NCBI GenBank assembly: GCA_938084055.1
Contig: CALKDK010000031.1
Location: 1 to 43,837, forward strand
From: an uncultured Luminiphilus sp.
GTDB lineage: Bacteria; Pseudomonadota; Gammaproteobacteria; Pseudomonadales; Halieaceae
Length of the DNA: 43,837 nt
Direction: 5' to 3'
The notes below the pieces were generated by a model that worked only from the letters and a program-made list of their open reading frames with translations, did no database searches and was not told the origin of the DNA. This document shows, piece after piece, positions 35,323-43,837 of this stretch. Both the position numbers and the translations under genes were made by a program. Positions within the stretch are counted from its first letter, which is position 1. Every line of letters begins with the position of its first letter.

Positions 35323-35950
35323 ACAAGCGCTCGACCTCGCCCCAGCCTTCGAGTTCCAACCGTATCACCAGTGCGGCGGGTAGCCCGATCACAGAGCCGG
35401 GCTGGGATACATCTGCAATCCAGTTGTCCGCCCACAGCCGTCGATCCAACTCAATGCCCCGGTCAATCCGTAACTGACCCACGTCCTGCAAAAACTGCAC
35501 ATCAAAAGCCTCAACATCCCGGAGTAACGTGACCTCCCGGGGCTCAGCTGAGCCTGCCCGATCCAGTACAGCCCAACTGGCACGAATAAGCTGCTCATCC
35601 TCAAGGTAGTAGGCGACCCGCTGCAGGGTCGACCTGGGAAGATCGACCGTGTTGTGCCAGCCGGCCCGGGTAAATGCGAGTGTTTGTCTGGCCAGTGGCC
35701 CCCCTTCCAGCGCTGACTCAAGGCCATCGAACTCGTCACGAATGGAGCGCTCCACCACCTGCCGCAAATCTCTGGATAACACCTGAAAAGCCCGGTTGAG
35801 TTGATGGGTTTGAGAGGCCTCCCGGCGCACGGCGTCAACCGATGTGATTACCGTGTTGAGGCTGCTGTAGGCCAACAGGGCTATAACCCCGGTAATCGCC
35901 ATGGCAATCAGTACCTCAATCAGCGTAAAGCCACTGCGCATCGGGATCAT
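35303..35950 (-). CDS. gspJ: Type II secretion minor pseudopilin J
   Basis: A 215-residue minor pseudopilin. The leader MIPMRSG is followed by the class III cleavage site G/FTLIEVLIAM with Glu at +5, and a hydrophobic helix. The globular domain contains RAFQVLSRDLRQVVERSIRDEFG-like wording and a WADNWIADVSQPG segment. ATGA overlaps the gspI stop by 4 bp. It forms the tip complex with GspI and GspK and needs a prepilin peptidase (GspO/PilD) not encoded here. Confidence 0.93.
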   Translation of the reverse strand: MIPMRSGFTLIEVLIAMAITGVIALLAYSSLNTVITSVDAVRREASQTHQLNRAFQVLSRDLRQVVERSIRDEFDGLESALEGGPLARQTLAFTRAGWHNTVDLPRSTLQRVAYYLEDEQLIRASWAVLDRAGSAEPREVTLLRDVEAFDVQFLQDVGQLRIDRGIELDRRLWADNWIADVSQPGSVIGLPAALVIRLELEGWGEVERLYVLPPL

Positions 35951-36348
35951 GGCTGGCCACCGACGGACAAAAATGCGGTCAGGGTATGGAGGGCTTCTTC
36001 GGTATCGGCCTCGGTAGCCACATTGATATCAATACGGATAAATCCCGGCAGCTCTGTGCTCTCCTGATCAATCCACCAGTACCAGTCACGCTGCGCCATT
36101 TGTGTTTCGCCCGATAGCTGCCCCCCGGGCAGTTCACCCTGCTTTGCCATGACCAGCTTGAGTTCATTGAGTCGATTGGCGGCAACCCAACTCGCCATAC
36201 TGCGGTCGCGCAGATATTCAGTACCGTCAATTTGCTGGAAGAGGGTGAGCAGCAGGGCGGGAACAGCAACTGCCACTACGGCCAGCGCGACCATGACTTC
36301 AACAAGGGTGAACCCTGAAACGTGAGGTCTTGTGTGCCTAGAGACCAT
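35947..36348 (-). CDS. gspI: Type II secretion minor pseudopilin I
   Basis: Predicted 133 residues from the ATG at 36348. VSG/FTLVEVMVALAVVAVAVPALL is the prepilin cleavage site and helix, followed by WVAANRLNELKL and WYWWIDQE. The frame is open to 36387, but that start lies well inside gspH and adds an atypical cysteine-rich leader. The chosen start overlaps gspH by 11 bp. GspI nucleates the pseudopilus tip. Confidence 0.91.
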   Translation of the reverse strand: MVSRHTRPHVSGFTLVEVMVALAVVAVAVPALLLTLFQQIDGTEYLRDRSMASWVAANRLNELKLVMAKQGELPGGQLSGETQMAQRDWYWWIDQESTELPGFIRIDINVATEADTEEALHTLTAFLSVGGQP

Positions 36349-36904
36349 CGGGCTCAAGTCCGCGTGGCAGCAGATCAATTTGACCAAAGAAATTCCAGCG
36401 TATCCTGACCACTAAATCTCCGGTCTCTCGGATTACCCAGTCCAACTCCCCTTCGGTTACTTCGCCGCTGGCAAAGAAAACAATCTGTGGAGATGGTCTG
36501 AGTTCAGGATCCCGTTCCATAATCTCTACATCGGGGTCGTCGGACAAATTCAACCAGAGTTCAATATCCTGCTCGAGAACCATAGGGGCCAACAGGTCTG
36601 CACTTCCGCGGGGGTCCGCCCACCCCTGATCGTAACGGCGCAGCCAGTGTGCCTCAAAGTGTGGCTCTCCCCTGTTGCTTCGCTGCAGATAGAGGCCGTG
36701 ATCAGCGCCAGACATCTCGGCCTCAGACTGGACATAGGCCATAAGATCCGCCAGATGCCGTGCCATATTCTCGCTTTCGGCGCGCTGTCCTCCGTCACCC
36801 ACACTCAGACTGACAAGCGATGTCAGCAAGACGATGACAAGAAGGGTTATCAGCAGCTCTATCAGGCTGAATCCGCCCGCAAACCCCAACCGACGACCAA
36901 GCAT
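36338..36904 (-). CDS. gspH: Type II secretion minor pseudopilin H
   Basis: Predicted 188 residues from the ATG at 36904. The leader MLGRRLGFAGG precedes FSLIELLITLLVIVLLTSLVSLSV, with Glu at +5. A beta-rich domain ends IRWNFFGQIDLLP. The frame is open upstream to 37147, but that part is antifamily and lies inside gspG. GspH joins the major pilin to the I-J-K tip. Confidence 0.92.
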   Translation of the reverse strand: MLGRRLGFAGGFSLIELLITLLVIVLLTSLVSLSVGDGGQRAESENMARHLADLMAYVQSEAEMSGADHGLYLQRSNRGEPHFEAHWLRRYDQGWADPRGSADLLAPMVLEQDIELWLNLSDDPDVEIMERDPELRPSPQIVFFASGEVTEGELDWVIRETGDLVVRIRWNFFGQIDLLPRGLEPDGL

Positions 36905-36926
36905 GCTGTAGTGAGGCCGGACTGGC

Positions 36927-37358
36927 CTAATCGTTTTCACGACTCCAGTTACCAAGATCCGTATTCTGTCCCTCGCCACCGGGTAATCCATCTGCACCGT
37001 AGCTGAAAATATCGACCTCACCGTTCTCCCCGGGAGAAAGGTAAAGGTACTCCCGACCCCACGGGTCCATGGGCATCTCCTGCAGATACCCCCCATCCTT
37101 AAAATTTCTGGGCTCAGGCTCCAGCGTGGAAGGTTCAATGAGGGCAACTAAACCCTGTTCGGTACTTGGGTAAACAAAGTTATCCAGGCGATATATTTTC
37201 AGCGCTGTCTCAATGGACTTAAAGTCTGCCTGAACCTTCTGGACACGGGCATCGTCAGCGCTGTTGAGCACGGTGGGCGCGACCACACTGATCAAAAGAC
37301 CCATGATTACCAAAACCACCAAAATCTCAATCAACGAAAAGCCCCGTTGGTGTTTCAT
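36927..37358 (-). CDS. gspG: Type II secretion major pseudopilin G
   Basis: A 143-residue major pseudopilin. MKHQRG/FSLIEILVVLVIMGLLISVVAP is the cleavage site and helix. YRLDNFVYPSTEQGL, GGYLQEMPMDPWGREYLYLSPG and DIFSYGADGLPGGEG with the calcium-site acids are diagnostic of GspG. It polymerises into the piston-like pseudopilus. It lies 4 bp after gspF. Confidence 0.97.
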   Translation of the reverse strand: MKHQRGFSLIEILVVLVIMGLLISVVAPTVLNSADDARVQKVQADFKSIETALKIYRLDNFVYPSTEQGLVALIEPSTLEPEPRNFKDGGYLQEMPMDPWGREYLYLSPGENGEVDIFSYGADGLPGGEGQNTDLGNWSREND

Positions 37359-37362
37359 CGAC

Positions 37363-38589
37363 TCACCTCACCATCGTATTCAAATCAAAGATGGGTAACA
37401 GTATCGCCAGAACAATAAGCAACACCAGTCCGCCCATGACAACCACCATCAGCGGCTCAAAAAGGCCCATCGCGGTACCCAGCGTCATTTCAAGCTCACG
37501 CTCCTGATTGGCAGCCGAGCGGCCAAGCATGGACTCCAACTCCCCCGACGCTTCACCTGAAGCCACCATGTGTACCATCATCGGGGGAAAAATATCACCC
37601 TGCGCAAGAGCTTTGTTAAGGCTCGTCCCCTCCTGAACCCGGGATGCCACCTCATGGGCAGCGCGCCGCAGATGACGGTTTACCATCACAGACTCCGCTA
37701 TGCGCAGGGCATCGAGGAGCGGTACACCACTGGCCATCAGGATACTCAGAGTGGAAGCAAATCGCGCTGTATCCATCCCCACCAGAATGCCACCGAGTCC
37801 GGGTATGCGCAGAACAAGGCGGTGCCATGGCAGCTGCCTGGCAGGATCTTTCAATGCCCGGCGCGCGACAATGACGAACAAAATAGATCCCAGCAGCAGA
37901 TAACCGCCCCACTCCCTCAGAAAATTACTGGTGGCAATCAGTGCCACGGTCAGGGGGGGCAGGGCTTTTTTGGTATGGGCAAAAATACCGACCAATTCAG
38001 GTACCACAAACACCATTAGGGCCGCCACTACCGCAATAGCGACCGCCACCAGCACAAAAGGATAAATCAAGGCCATTTGGAGTTTTTGTGCCGTGTGTTG
38101 GCGGTTCTCCGTGTAATCAGCCAATTGCTCGAGGACCGGAGCCAGTTGCCCCGCCTGCTCTCCGGCATGCACCATGGCTCTGTACATATCTCCAAAGGCC
38201 TGGGGGAACTGGGCCATTCCATTGGCCAGGGTATAACCCTCGGCGACTTTTGAACGAACCTGCAACAGGATAGCTTTAACTTTGGCTTTTCGAGTCTGTT
38301 CCGCCGCAGCCTGAAGGCATTCATCGAGCGGCAGGGCAGAAGCCACCAGCGTCGCTATCTGTCGGGTCAGCAAGGCAAGCTCCCCCGTGGAAAGCCCGGG
38401 TTTAAACAGCGTAAATCGGGAGCCACCCTGACTCCCTGCGCTGAAACCGGTTCCGGTAGTAATGACTTCGATGGGGCGCAGATTCTGCCCACGCAACTGG
38501 ATGCGGAGCTGACGCTCAGAGTCGGCCTCAAGCACGCCCCTGACCACACGACCATCTGCATTCAAAGCCTTATAACGATAGGCGCTCAT
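37363..38589 (-). CDS. gspF: Type II secretion inner-membrane platform protein F
   Basis: A 408-residue polytopic protein. The N-terminal MSAYRYKALNADGRVVRGVLEAD is followed by two cytoplasmic helical domains and three membrane helices (about 170-190, 220-240 and 375-400). GEQAGQLAPVLEQLADYTENRQ and ASGEASGELESMLGRSA are the duplicated GspF motifs. It anchors pseudopilus assembly to the GspE ATPase. It lies 15 bp after gspE. Confidence 0.97.
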   Translation of the reverse strand: MSAYRYKALNADGRVVRGVLEADSERQLRIQLRGQNLRPIEVITTGTGFSAGSQGGSRFTLFKPGLSTGELALLTRQIATLVASALPLDECLQAAAEQTRKAKVKAILLQVRSKVAEGYTLANGMAQFPQAFGDMYRAMVHAGEQAGQLAPVLEQLADYTENRQHTAQKLQMALIYPFVLVAVAIAVVAALMVFVVPELVGIFAHTKKALPPLTVALIATSNFLREWGGYLLLGSILFVIVARRALKDPARQLPWHRLVLRIPGLGGILVGMDTARFASTLSILMASGVPLLDALRIAESVMVNRHLRRAAHEVASRVQEGTSLNKALAQGDIFPPMMVHMVASGEASGELESMLGRSAANQERELEMTLGTAMGLFEPLMVVVMGGLVLLIVLAILLPIFDLNTMVR

Positions 38590-38604
38590 GTCAGGATGCA
38601 GCTT

Positions 38605-40152
38605 TCACTGGATGGAGGTCACCCGGAGCACCTCCTCGATGCTCGTTTCTCCAGCGAGTACCCGTCGCCTGCCGTCGGCGTCGATTCCGGGATAGTGCTT
38701 GCGGGCCTCAGACAGCATGACCTGCTCACTGGCTCCCCCATGGATCAGCTCGCGAAGGTCGTTATCAACCTCAATCAACTCATAAATTCCGGTTCGTCCC
38801 CGATAGCCACTCTCGTTGCAGGCAGGGCAACCCACTGCGCGATAGAGCATAACGTCGTTACCTCTGCCCAAGCTCAGCGTATCGAGCTCACTGGCCGTGG
38901 GCTGGTAGTGTTCTCGGCAGTGCCGGCAGAGCAAGCGCACAAGTCGCTGGGCCATGACTCCCAACAGCGAGGAGGACAGGAGAAACGGCTCTACACCCAT
39001 ATCCTGTAAGCGCGTAACAGCGCCAATTGCCGTATTGGTATGCAGCGTTGAGAGTACCAGATGCCCGGTCAATGACGCCTGAACCGCGATCTCTGCAGTC
39101 TCCAGATCCCTGATTTCACCTACCATGACAACATCGGGATCCTGTCTCAGGATAGCCCTGAGTCCGCGAGCAAAGGTCATATCCACCTTGGTGTTGACCT
39201 GGGTTTGTCCCACCCCCGGCAACATGTATTCGATAGGATCCTCAATGGTGAGAATATTGCGCGAACTCTGGTTGATGCTCGAGAGCCCCGCGTAGAGCGT
39301 TGTTGTTTTGCCTGACCCGGTCGGCCCGGTCACCAGAATAATACCGTGGGGACGTGCGAGGCCGCGCCGATATGCGGATACAACCTGTTCATTCATGTTG
39401 AGCTGCGCCAACTCAAGCTTACCCGCCTGCTTGTCCAGTAACCTCAGCACAACCCGTTCACCGTGGGCCGAGGGAATGGTCGACATTCGAATATCCACCG
39501 CATGCCCTGCTATACGGATGGAGATTCTGCCATCCTGGGGTATTCGCTTTTCAGCAATATCCAGTTTCGCCATGACCTTAAGGCGGGAAACCAGCAGCGG
39601 CGCCAACATACGCTTGGGTGAAAGGATCTCTTTCAGTACCCCATCAACGCGATAGCGAACGCTCAGCCGATCCTCGAATGTCTCGACGTGGATATCAGAA
39701 GCCTGGTCCTTCACGGCTTGCGACAGCACCGCATTGATCAGGCGGATAATCGGCGCATCGTCCTCTGCGTCCATGAGATCGCCAAGATCAGGCATCTCAT
39801 CAACCAGCTGGGACAGATCGACATCGGTACTGATGTCCTCAGCCATTTGCGCCGCTTCGTTATGCGTACGCTGGTAGGCGCCTGTGAGGCGACGCTGAAA
39901 CCCATCCTCATCAATAGCCTCAGGGGTAAATTCCTTCCCGAGGAAGCGACGGACTTCCAAAAGCACGTCAAAGTTGAGGGTCCCACAGTACAACAATCGA
40001 AAGCTCTCACCATCCGGTACCAGGAGCACACCCTTGGCTTTGGCATAGCCAAATGGAAGCGCACCCACCGCCCCCCTCGGGATCGACAGCGTGTCCACTC
40101 CGGGCAGCTCTGCTACTTCGCCGTCGCTCGTATTACCCGGGTGAGTTTCCAT
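38605..40152 (-). CDS. gspE: Type II secretion ATPase E
   Basis: A 515-residue hexameric ATPase. Walker A GPTGSGKTTT is at about 276-285, the Asp box GEIRDLETAEIAVQASLTGHL and His box STLHTNTAIGAV are present. A zinc-binding pair CRHC...CPAC near 400-440 follows, as in GspE. The N-terminal domain docks on GspL. The ATG at 40152 overlaps the gspD stop as TGATG; a GTG one codon earlier is possible. Confidence 0.97.
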   Translation of the reverse strand: METHPGNTSDGEVAELPGVDTLSIPRGAVGALPFGYAKAKGVLLVPDGESFRLLYCGTLNFDVLLEVRRFLGKEFTPEAIDEDGFQRRLTGAYQRTHNEAAQMAEDISTDVDLSQLVDEMPDLGDLMDAEDDAPIIRLINAVLSQAVKDQASDIHVETFEDRLSVRYRVDGVLKEILSPKRMLAPLLVSRLKVMAKLDIAEKRIPQDGRISIRIAGHAVDIRMSTIPSAHGERVVLRLLDKQAGKLELAQLNMNEQVVSAYRRGLARPHGIILVTGPTGSGKTTTLYAGLSSINQSSRNILTIEDPIEYMLPGVGQTQVNTKVDMTFARGLRAILRQDPDVVMVGEIRDLETAEIAVQASLTGHLVLSTLHTNTAIGAVTRLQDMGVEPFLLSSSLLGVMAQRLVRLLCRHCREHYQPTASELDTLSLGRGNDVMLYRAVGCPACNESGYRGRTGIYELIEVDNDLRELIHGGASEQVMLSEARKHYPGIDADGRRRVLAGETSIEEVLRVTSIQ

Positions 40153-42224
40153 CACTGGCCATCATCTTCAGCTTCGACCGGCACATCCGGCAACTGCTGT
40201 ATCTGGGCTTCCCATTCCGGCAGAACCGGGAGGTTTCCGCTGTCCAGAAACATGAGGCCCCGGGCCCTGCGCTCGGATTGCTGATCGCGGATGTAGCGGT
40301 ATTTTTCCGCCGTCGCGCCGCGTAGATCCGCATCGTCCCGGACGATCGTGGGACGAATAAATACCAGCAGATTCTGCTTGGTTACTGACACGACATCGTT
40401 CCGGAACAGCCGCCCCAACAAGGGTATGTCCTGTAATATTGGCACCCCCTGCTGGCTATCCTGGACATCGTCTTTAACCAATCCACCCAGCACCACAATA
40501 TCGCCGTCCTGAGCCAGCACCTTGGTTTCAATTTTTCGCTCCTGGGTAATGACGTCCGCCGCCACCAGTAATTGCTGACTGATACTGGAGACCTCCTGCA
40601 CGATATCCAACACGACGGAGTCACCCTCATTAACCTGTGGCGTCACCCTCAGGGTTATGCCCACATTTTCGCGCTCTATGGTTTGGAAGGGATTCTGGAC
40701 ATTCCCTGTGCCTCCGGTATTGGAATACGAACCGGTTACAAACGGCACATTCTGGCCAACCGTTATGTAAGCTTCCTGGTTGTCCAGGGTAAGTATGCTC
40801 GGGGTCGACAGAATGTTGGCGTTCCCCCTGGTTTCAAGCGCATTAAGAATCACCGTCATAGACAGACTGTCATCCACCGTGCCCCATCCCAGCGTCGTCC
40901 CCGACACCTGCGACAGTGCGCCGGCGAGGTCACGAACGCCAACATCGCTATTACTGTTGTCGTCACCCAGGATTGCGTTGCCTATAGCAGCGTTGCGCTG
41001 TTGTTGTGCCGTACTGGTGCTTACGTTGCTGCCAAAGGCTCCGCTGTCGTCCGCGAACAACCATTGCAAACCCAACTCCTGACCTTCGGTCACCTCCAGC
41101 TCGACAATGATGGCCTCCACCAGCACCTGCGCTCTTCGAATATCCAGTCTGGCGATGACCGACTCTACAGCCGCCATTTCATCCGCATCGGCCGTGATGA
41201 TCAGCGCATTCGTGCCTTCATCCGCTTCGATTGTGGAAGTGGATGTCGAACTGCGCTTGCGGTCCCCACCCTCGTCCAGACGTGTAATGTTTTGCATGAC
41301 CCGCGTGAGTACTTCGGCTACTTCGACAGCATCTGCATACTCAAGGTAAATCACCCTCACGTTGCCGCTCTGCTCCAGCGGCGTATCAAGATAGTTGATC
41401 AATTCCTCGATGCGCTGTGCGTTTAGCTCATCGGCCGTCACCACGACACTATTAGTACGCTTGTCAGCCACCAGCGTGACCTCTTCATCGCCGTCCGCTC
41501 CGTCACCCTGGGTTTTTTTCTCCAGGGCCTGCAGCATCTGGACAACATCTTCAGCCACTGCATAACGGAGCTTGATCACCTGCGTACTCTGGATCGCAGA
41601 GCGATCCATACGGTCGATGATTTCGACGATTCGATTAATATTGGACCAAATGTCGGAAATGATAATGGCGTTGCTGGGGGCGTAAGCTGCCATATGGGCC
41701 TGCTGGGGCACCAGGGGTCTCAGAACCGGAATCAACTTCGCAGCAGAAATATTCTCAAGGCGAATAACCTGTGTTACGTACTCATCGCTGTTGCCCTCCG
41801 CATCGGCCGGCGGCACGCCCACGGGCGAGGAACGCGCATCCTTATTGGGAATAACCCGGATGACATTGCCCGTGCGAACCGCCGTATAGCCGTGCACATC
41901 CAATATCGATAGGAACAGGTCATACAGTTCGCCCTGGCTGACGGGCTGTGATGACACAACCTTAATTTTTCCCTTAACGGTGGGATCAACAACGATGGTA
42001 GAGCCCGTCACATCCGCTACGAATTTGATCAGCTCCTGTATGTCCGTATCCTTTAGATTGACCGTGTACTCCTGACCCCAAGCCGACTGAGTGACCGGCG
42101 ACAAAGGAAGCGCCGAGCCAAGTAACGCCAACGCGAGAAACAAAGCGGCCCTGAATACCCGGCCCTCCGGAAGTTTTACTGAGACAGCACCCGCTGCAAA
42201 CCTGCCAAGTTTCAAAATTTTCAT
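40152..42224 (-). CDS. gspD: Type II secretion outer-membrane secretin D
   Basis: A 690-residue secretin. A long signal peptide (1-50, ending SAWGQE) is followed by N0 (YTVNLKDTDIQELIKFVAD), N1, N2 and N3 domains with an NALIITADADEM motif. The secretin domain (about 400-630) has VPFVTGSYSN, ERENVGITLRVTPQVNEGD and VPILQDIPLLGRLF. It forms the outer-membrane gate. The acidic C-terminus may hold a pilotin site, but no pilotin gene is nearby. It overlaps gspC by 4 bp. Confidence 0.97.
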   Translation of the reverse strand: MKILKLGRFAAGAVSVKLPEGRVFRAALFLALALLGSALPLSPVTQSAWGQEYTVNLKDTDIQELIKFVADVTGSTIVVDPTVKGKIKVVSSQPVSQGELYDLFLSILDVHGYTAVRTGNVIRVIPNKDARSSPVGVPPADAEGNSDEYVTQVIRLENISAAKLIPVLRPLVPQQAHMAAYAPSNAIIISDIWSNINRIVEIIDRMDRSAIQSTQVIKLRYAVAEDVVQMLQALEKKTQGDGADGDEEVTLVADKRTNSVVVTADELNAQRIEELINYLDTPLEQSGNVRVIYLEYADAVEVAEVLTRVMQNITRLDEGGDRKRSSTSTSTIEADEGTNALIITADADEMAAVESVIARLDIRRAQVLVEAIIVELEVTEGQELGLQWLFADDSGAFGSNVSTSTAQQQRNAAIGNAILGDDNSNSDVGVRDLAGALSQVSGTTLGWGTVDDSLSMTVILNALETRGNANILSTPSILTLDNQEAYITVGQNVPFVTGSYSNTGGTGNVQNPFQTIERENVGITLRVTPQVNEGDSVVLDIVQEVSSISQQLLVAADVITQERKIETKVLAQDGDIVVLGGLVKDDVQDSQQGVPILQDIPLLGRLFRNDVVSVTKQNLLVFIRPTIVRDDADLRGATAEKYRYIRDQQSERRARGLMFLDSGNLPVLPEWEAQIQQLPDVPVEAEDDGQ

Positions 42225-43276
42225 CGCTCCTGCAGCTCGGGCTGAAGGCCCACCGATAACGTCAACTCAGCGCCGTTACGCTCAATGGTAAACCGTGCCT
42301 CCGGCGCCTCACGCATAAGCCCGTAAAGCCGGACACCATTAGCCGGATCGGACAAGGGCAGATCATTGACTGCAGTGATCACATCGCCCGCCTCAAAACC
42401 CAACGCCTCAAACTCCTTCGCATCTTTTCCCGGAGACACACGATAACCCCGGAGTCCCGACGGCCCCTGAACCGCCTGCACCTGTACCAGGTCGGCCAGC
42501 GCCTCTGGGTTTTCATATAGTTGCTGTCGATAAGTGGCGGCAATCTGCTCGCCCCGACCGAAGGTCACCGGGCGACCCGGTCGCGCCCCGGCGGAGTTGC
42601 TTTTTGGAAACGTTGGAGACCCGCTCCTATCCACTCGAAATGTGGCCCCGCTGTCATCGAACAGTCTCAACAGTTCGTAGGTGCCGTTATTGTCCAACAC
42701 AACGCGCTCAGGCAACACTTTCGCCAAACTGACTGACCCATTGACAGGCAGATCATCCCCGACTCTGAAGGGCCTCTGTAACCCCTTGATCTCGATGACA
42801 GCAGTGCCCAAGTCACTCCCCGATTCGGCAAGGGTGCCGACCAGTATCAAGTCTAATCGAGTTTCCCGGGCTTCAGCTTCGATCCCCTCCGGCAACGCAG
42901 CGTTGGGTTCAGCGACGGGTACCGAATCGAGAGCACCCAGAGGCTCTCCAAACAGCCCTCGACCCATCATAGCATCCAGATCGACCTCCATTTTTTCCGT
43001 CCCGGAAACTTGGGCGACCGGTGGGTTGACTACATTTTGGGTTTGCGCAGCAAACGGAGCGGCGGGCCACAAGGTCCATAACAGTGCGGCCATGTTGAGG
43101 CTGGCCCAAATGGCAACGGCTATCAGTATGACCCTTTCGAGCAGCTTGAACTGGTCTACCCTACGGGTGTGACGCAGGGGCCATTTAAAAACATCAATGA
43201 CCTGCTCCATCAGATACGTAGATGTAATCGGCTTTCTCAATGGTGCTCCAGGGCTCCAGACGCGCTTCAAATTCAT
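42221..43276 (-). CDS. gspC: Type II secretion protein C
   Basis: A 351-residue bitopic protein. A membrane helix near 48-70 (LIAVAIWASLNMAALLWTLW) is followed by the periplasmic homology region (TRLDLILVGTLAESG, AVIEIKGLQRPFRVGDDLP), and a C-terminal PDZ domain (about 255-345; GFEAGDVITAVNDLPLSD). GspC links the platform to GspD and influences substrate choice. The start at 43276 has weak ribosome-site support, and an ATG at 43210 is an alternative. It is the first gene of the operon. Confidence 0.93.
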   Translation of the reverse strand: MNLKRVWSPGAPLRKPITSTYLMEQVIDVFKWPLRHTRRVDQFKLLERVILIAVAIWASLNMAALLWTLWPAAPFAAQTQNVVNPPVAQVSGTEKMEVDLDAMMGRGLFGEPLGALDSVPVAEPNAALPEGIEAEARETRLDLILVGTLAESGSDLGTAVIEIKGLQRPFRVGDDLPVNGSVSLAKVLPERVVLDNNGTYELLRLFDDSGATFRVDRSGSPTFPKSNSAGARPGRPVTFGRGEQIAATYRQQLYENPEALADLVQVQAVQGPSGLRGYRVSPGKDAKEFEALGFEAGDVITAVNDLPLSDPANGVRLYGLMREAPEARFTIERNGAELTLSVGLQPELQER

Positions 43277-43416
43277 TACCCGAATGCGACGGGGATACCA
43301 GTCGTCAGGGCCTATGGTACAGGCGTATCACATCCCTTGCAGCGCCCCGGTATCACAACGAGTTGACACTCCAGCCAACTGCGGCAGATTATTCGCTGTC
43401 ATGGCGCCAAGGACCG
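43277..43416 (-). promoter_or_regulatory. Region upstream of gspC, probable gsp operon promoter
   Basis: This 140-bp gap separates the GGDEF-like gene from gspC. On the minus strand a CTGCAA, 17-bp spacer, TACCAT pair can be read around 43313-43341, but both hexamers are poor matches. No hairpin or clear operator was seen. Placement before the first gsp gene is the main argument. Confidence 0.25.
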
Positions 43417-43837
43417 CTATTTAGGGTCTCCACGGGCAATGAAAACCTCTCCGGACTTGTTACAGGTGCTGGCCGAAAGCACGGCGTTCAGCATCATATC
43501 GGAGAGCTCCGAAACGGCTCGACCCGGGTGGTTGTGGGGATCAACAGACACCCAACTGACGTTGGGCAGAATCTCAATCGATCCGCCGGCTCCATCGTCA
43601 AGGAGATCACCCCTGAGCTCCCTCTGGTATCGCTCGCAGATAGCCTCAATACTTTCAGGGGGAGCATCAGTAACCAGTACGCCGAAACACATGGCGTCAA
43701 TGCGACCCACCGCATCAGTAGCACGCAAGCCCGCAGCCACTTTATGCGCCACCGCGCTCAGCAGCCTCGACTGAATATGCTGTTGTGAGAGATTCGCCAT
43801 ACCGTCGAGCCCACAGAGTCGGATACCCACCAAACCA
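43417..43837 (-). CDS. C-terminal part of a degenerate GGDEF-like domain protein (partial)
   Basis: 140 residues up to the right edge; the start is outside the window. LVGIRLCGLDGMANLSQ, LLSAVAHKVAAGLRATDAVGRI and FGVLVTDAPPESIEAICERYQREL follow the order of a GGDEF domain. The active-site loop reads RIDAMCF where R-GG[DE]EF-F is expected, and the ASVGIA and ADxALYxAK segments are also eroded. It is therefore unlikely to make cyclic di-GMP and may be a regulatory or binding relic. It is upstream of and codirectional with the gsp operon. Confidence 0.65.
   Translation of the reverse strand, partial: GLVGIRLCGLDGMANLSQQHIQSRLLSAVAHKVAAGLRATDAVGRIDAMCFGVLVTDAPPESIEAICERYQRELRGDLLDDGAGGSIEILPNVSWVSVDPHNHPGRAVSELSDMMLNAVLSASTCNKSGEVFIARGDPK

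Noticed and set aside
1..43837. tRNA, rRNA, CRISPR arrays, insertion sequences, prophage
   Set aside because: No cloverleaf, conserved rRNA segment, regular repeat array, transposase or phage gene was seen by eye on either strand.

Overview
The window is a stretch of chromosome from a marine-type gammaproteobacterium. Protein character and gene order (serC-pheA-tyrA-aroA-cmk-rpsA; gyrA; mtaD-ubiG-mupP-yciK; rluB-scpB-scpA-yciO-rnm) match Pseudomonas-like and Cellvibrionales/Halieaceae (OM60/NOR5) genomes. That placement is inferred from recall, not from a search. Base composition and codon use look even throughout. I saw no rRNA, tRNA, CRISPR array, insertion sequence or phage gene. Coding density is very high: only one gap exceeds 300 bases (23536-23846, or 23536-23795 if the next gene starts early). 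GTG and TTG starts are frequent.

Layout. (1) 1-9035, minus strand: a gyrA-serC-pheA-tyrA-aroA-cmk-rpsA block linking DNA topology, serine/PLP metabolism, the end of the shikimate pathway with Phe/Tyr branches, CMP recycling and ribosomal protein S1 (cut by the left edge). Neighbours mostly overlap by 4 bp. The hisC gene usually found between pheA and tyrA in Pseudomonas is absent, and tyrA and aroA are separate genes. (2) 9167-12687, plus strand: mtaD, ubiG, mupP and yciK. (3) 12692-16653, minus strand: rnm, yciO, scpA, scpB and rluB (RNA processing, tRNA-modification-like protein, condensin subunits, 23S rRNA pseudouridylation). (4) 16734-22876, plus strand: yciB, an SH3/coiled-coil membrane protein, an exported cyclophilin, an unusual pdxJ, rluA, a DUF2244 protein, rimO and rsmE. 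msrA (minus) converges on rsmE, and the two stop codons share one CTAG.

(5) 23847-27607, plus strand: a compact five-gene cluster of a von Willebrand A-like protein, a membrane J-domain protein, a 111-residue protein I do not recognise, the HtpX membrane protease and a periplasmic S1C/PDZ protease. It reads like an envelope protein quality-control unit and is the most interesting system candidate here. (6) 27650-31723, minus strand: an exported beta-lactamase-fold serine hydrolase followed by two sodium-coupled amino-acid-type transporters (NSS and AGCS). (7) 31783-43276, minus strand: a complete type II secretion operon, gspC-D-E-F-G-H-I-J-K-L-M-N, without the prepilin peptidase gspO. Upstream of gspC lies the 3' end of a gene for a degenerate GGDEF-like domain, cut by the right edge.

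All functional calls rest on motifs and family resemblance read by eye. Promoter, hairpin and operator calls are low-confidence pattern matches.
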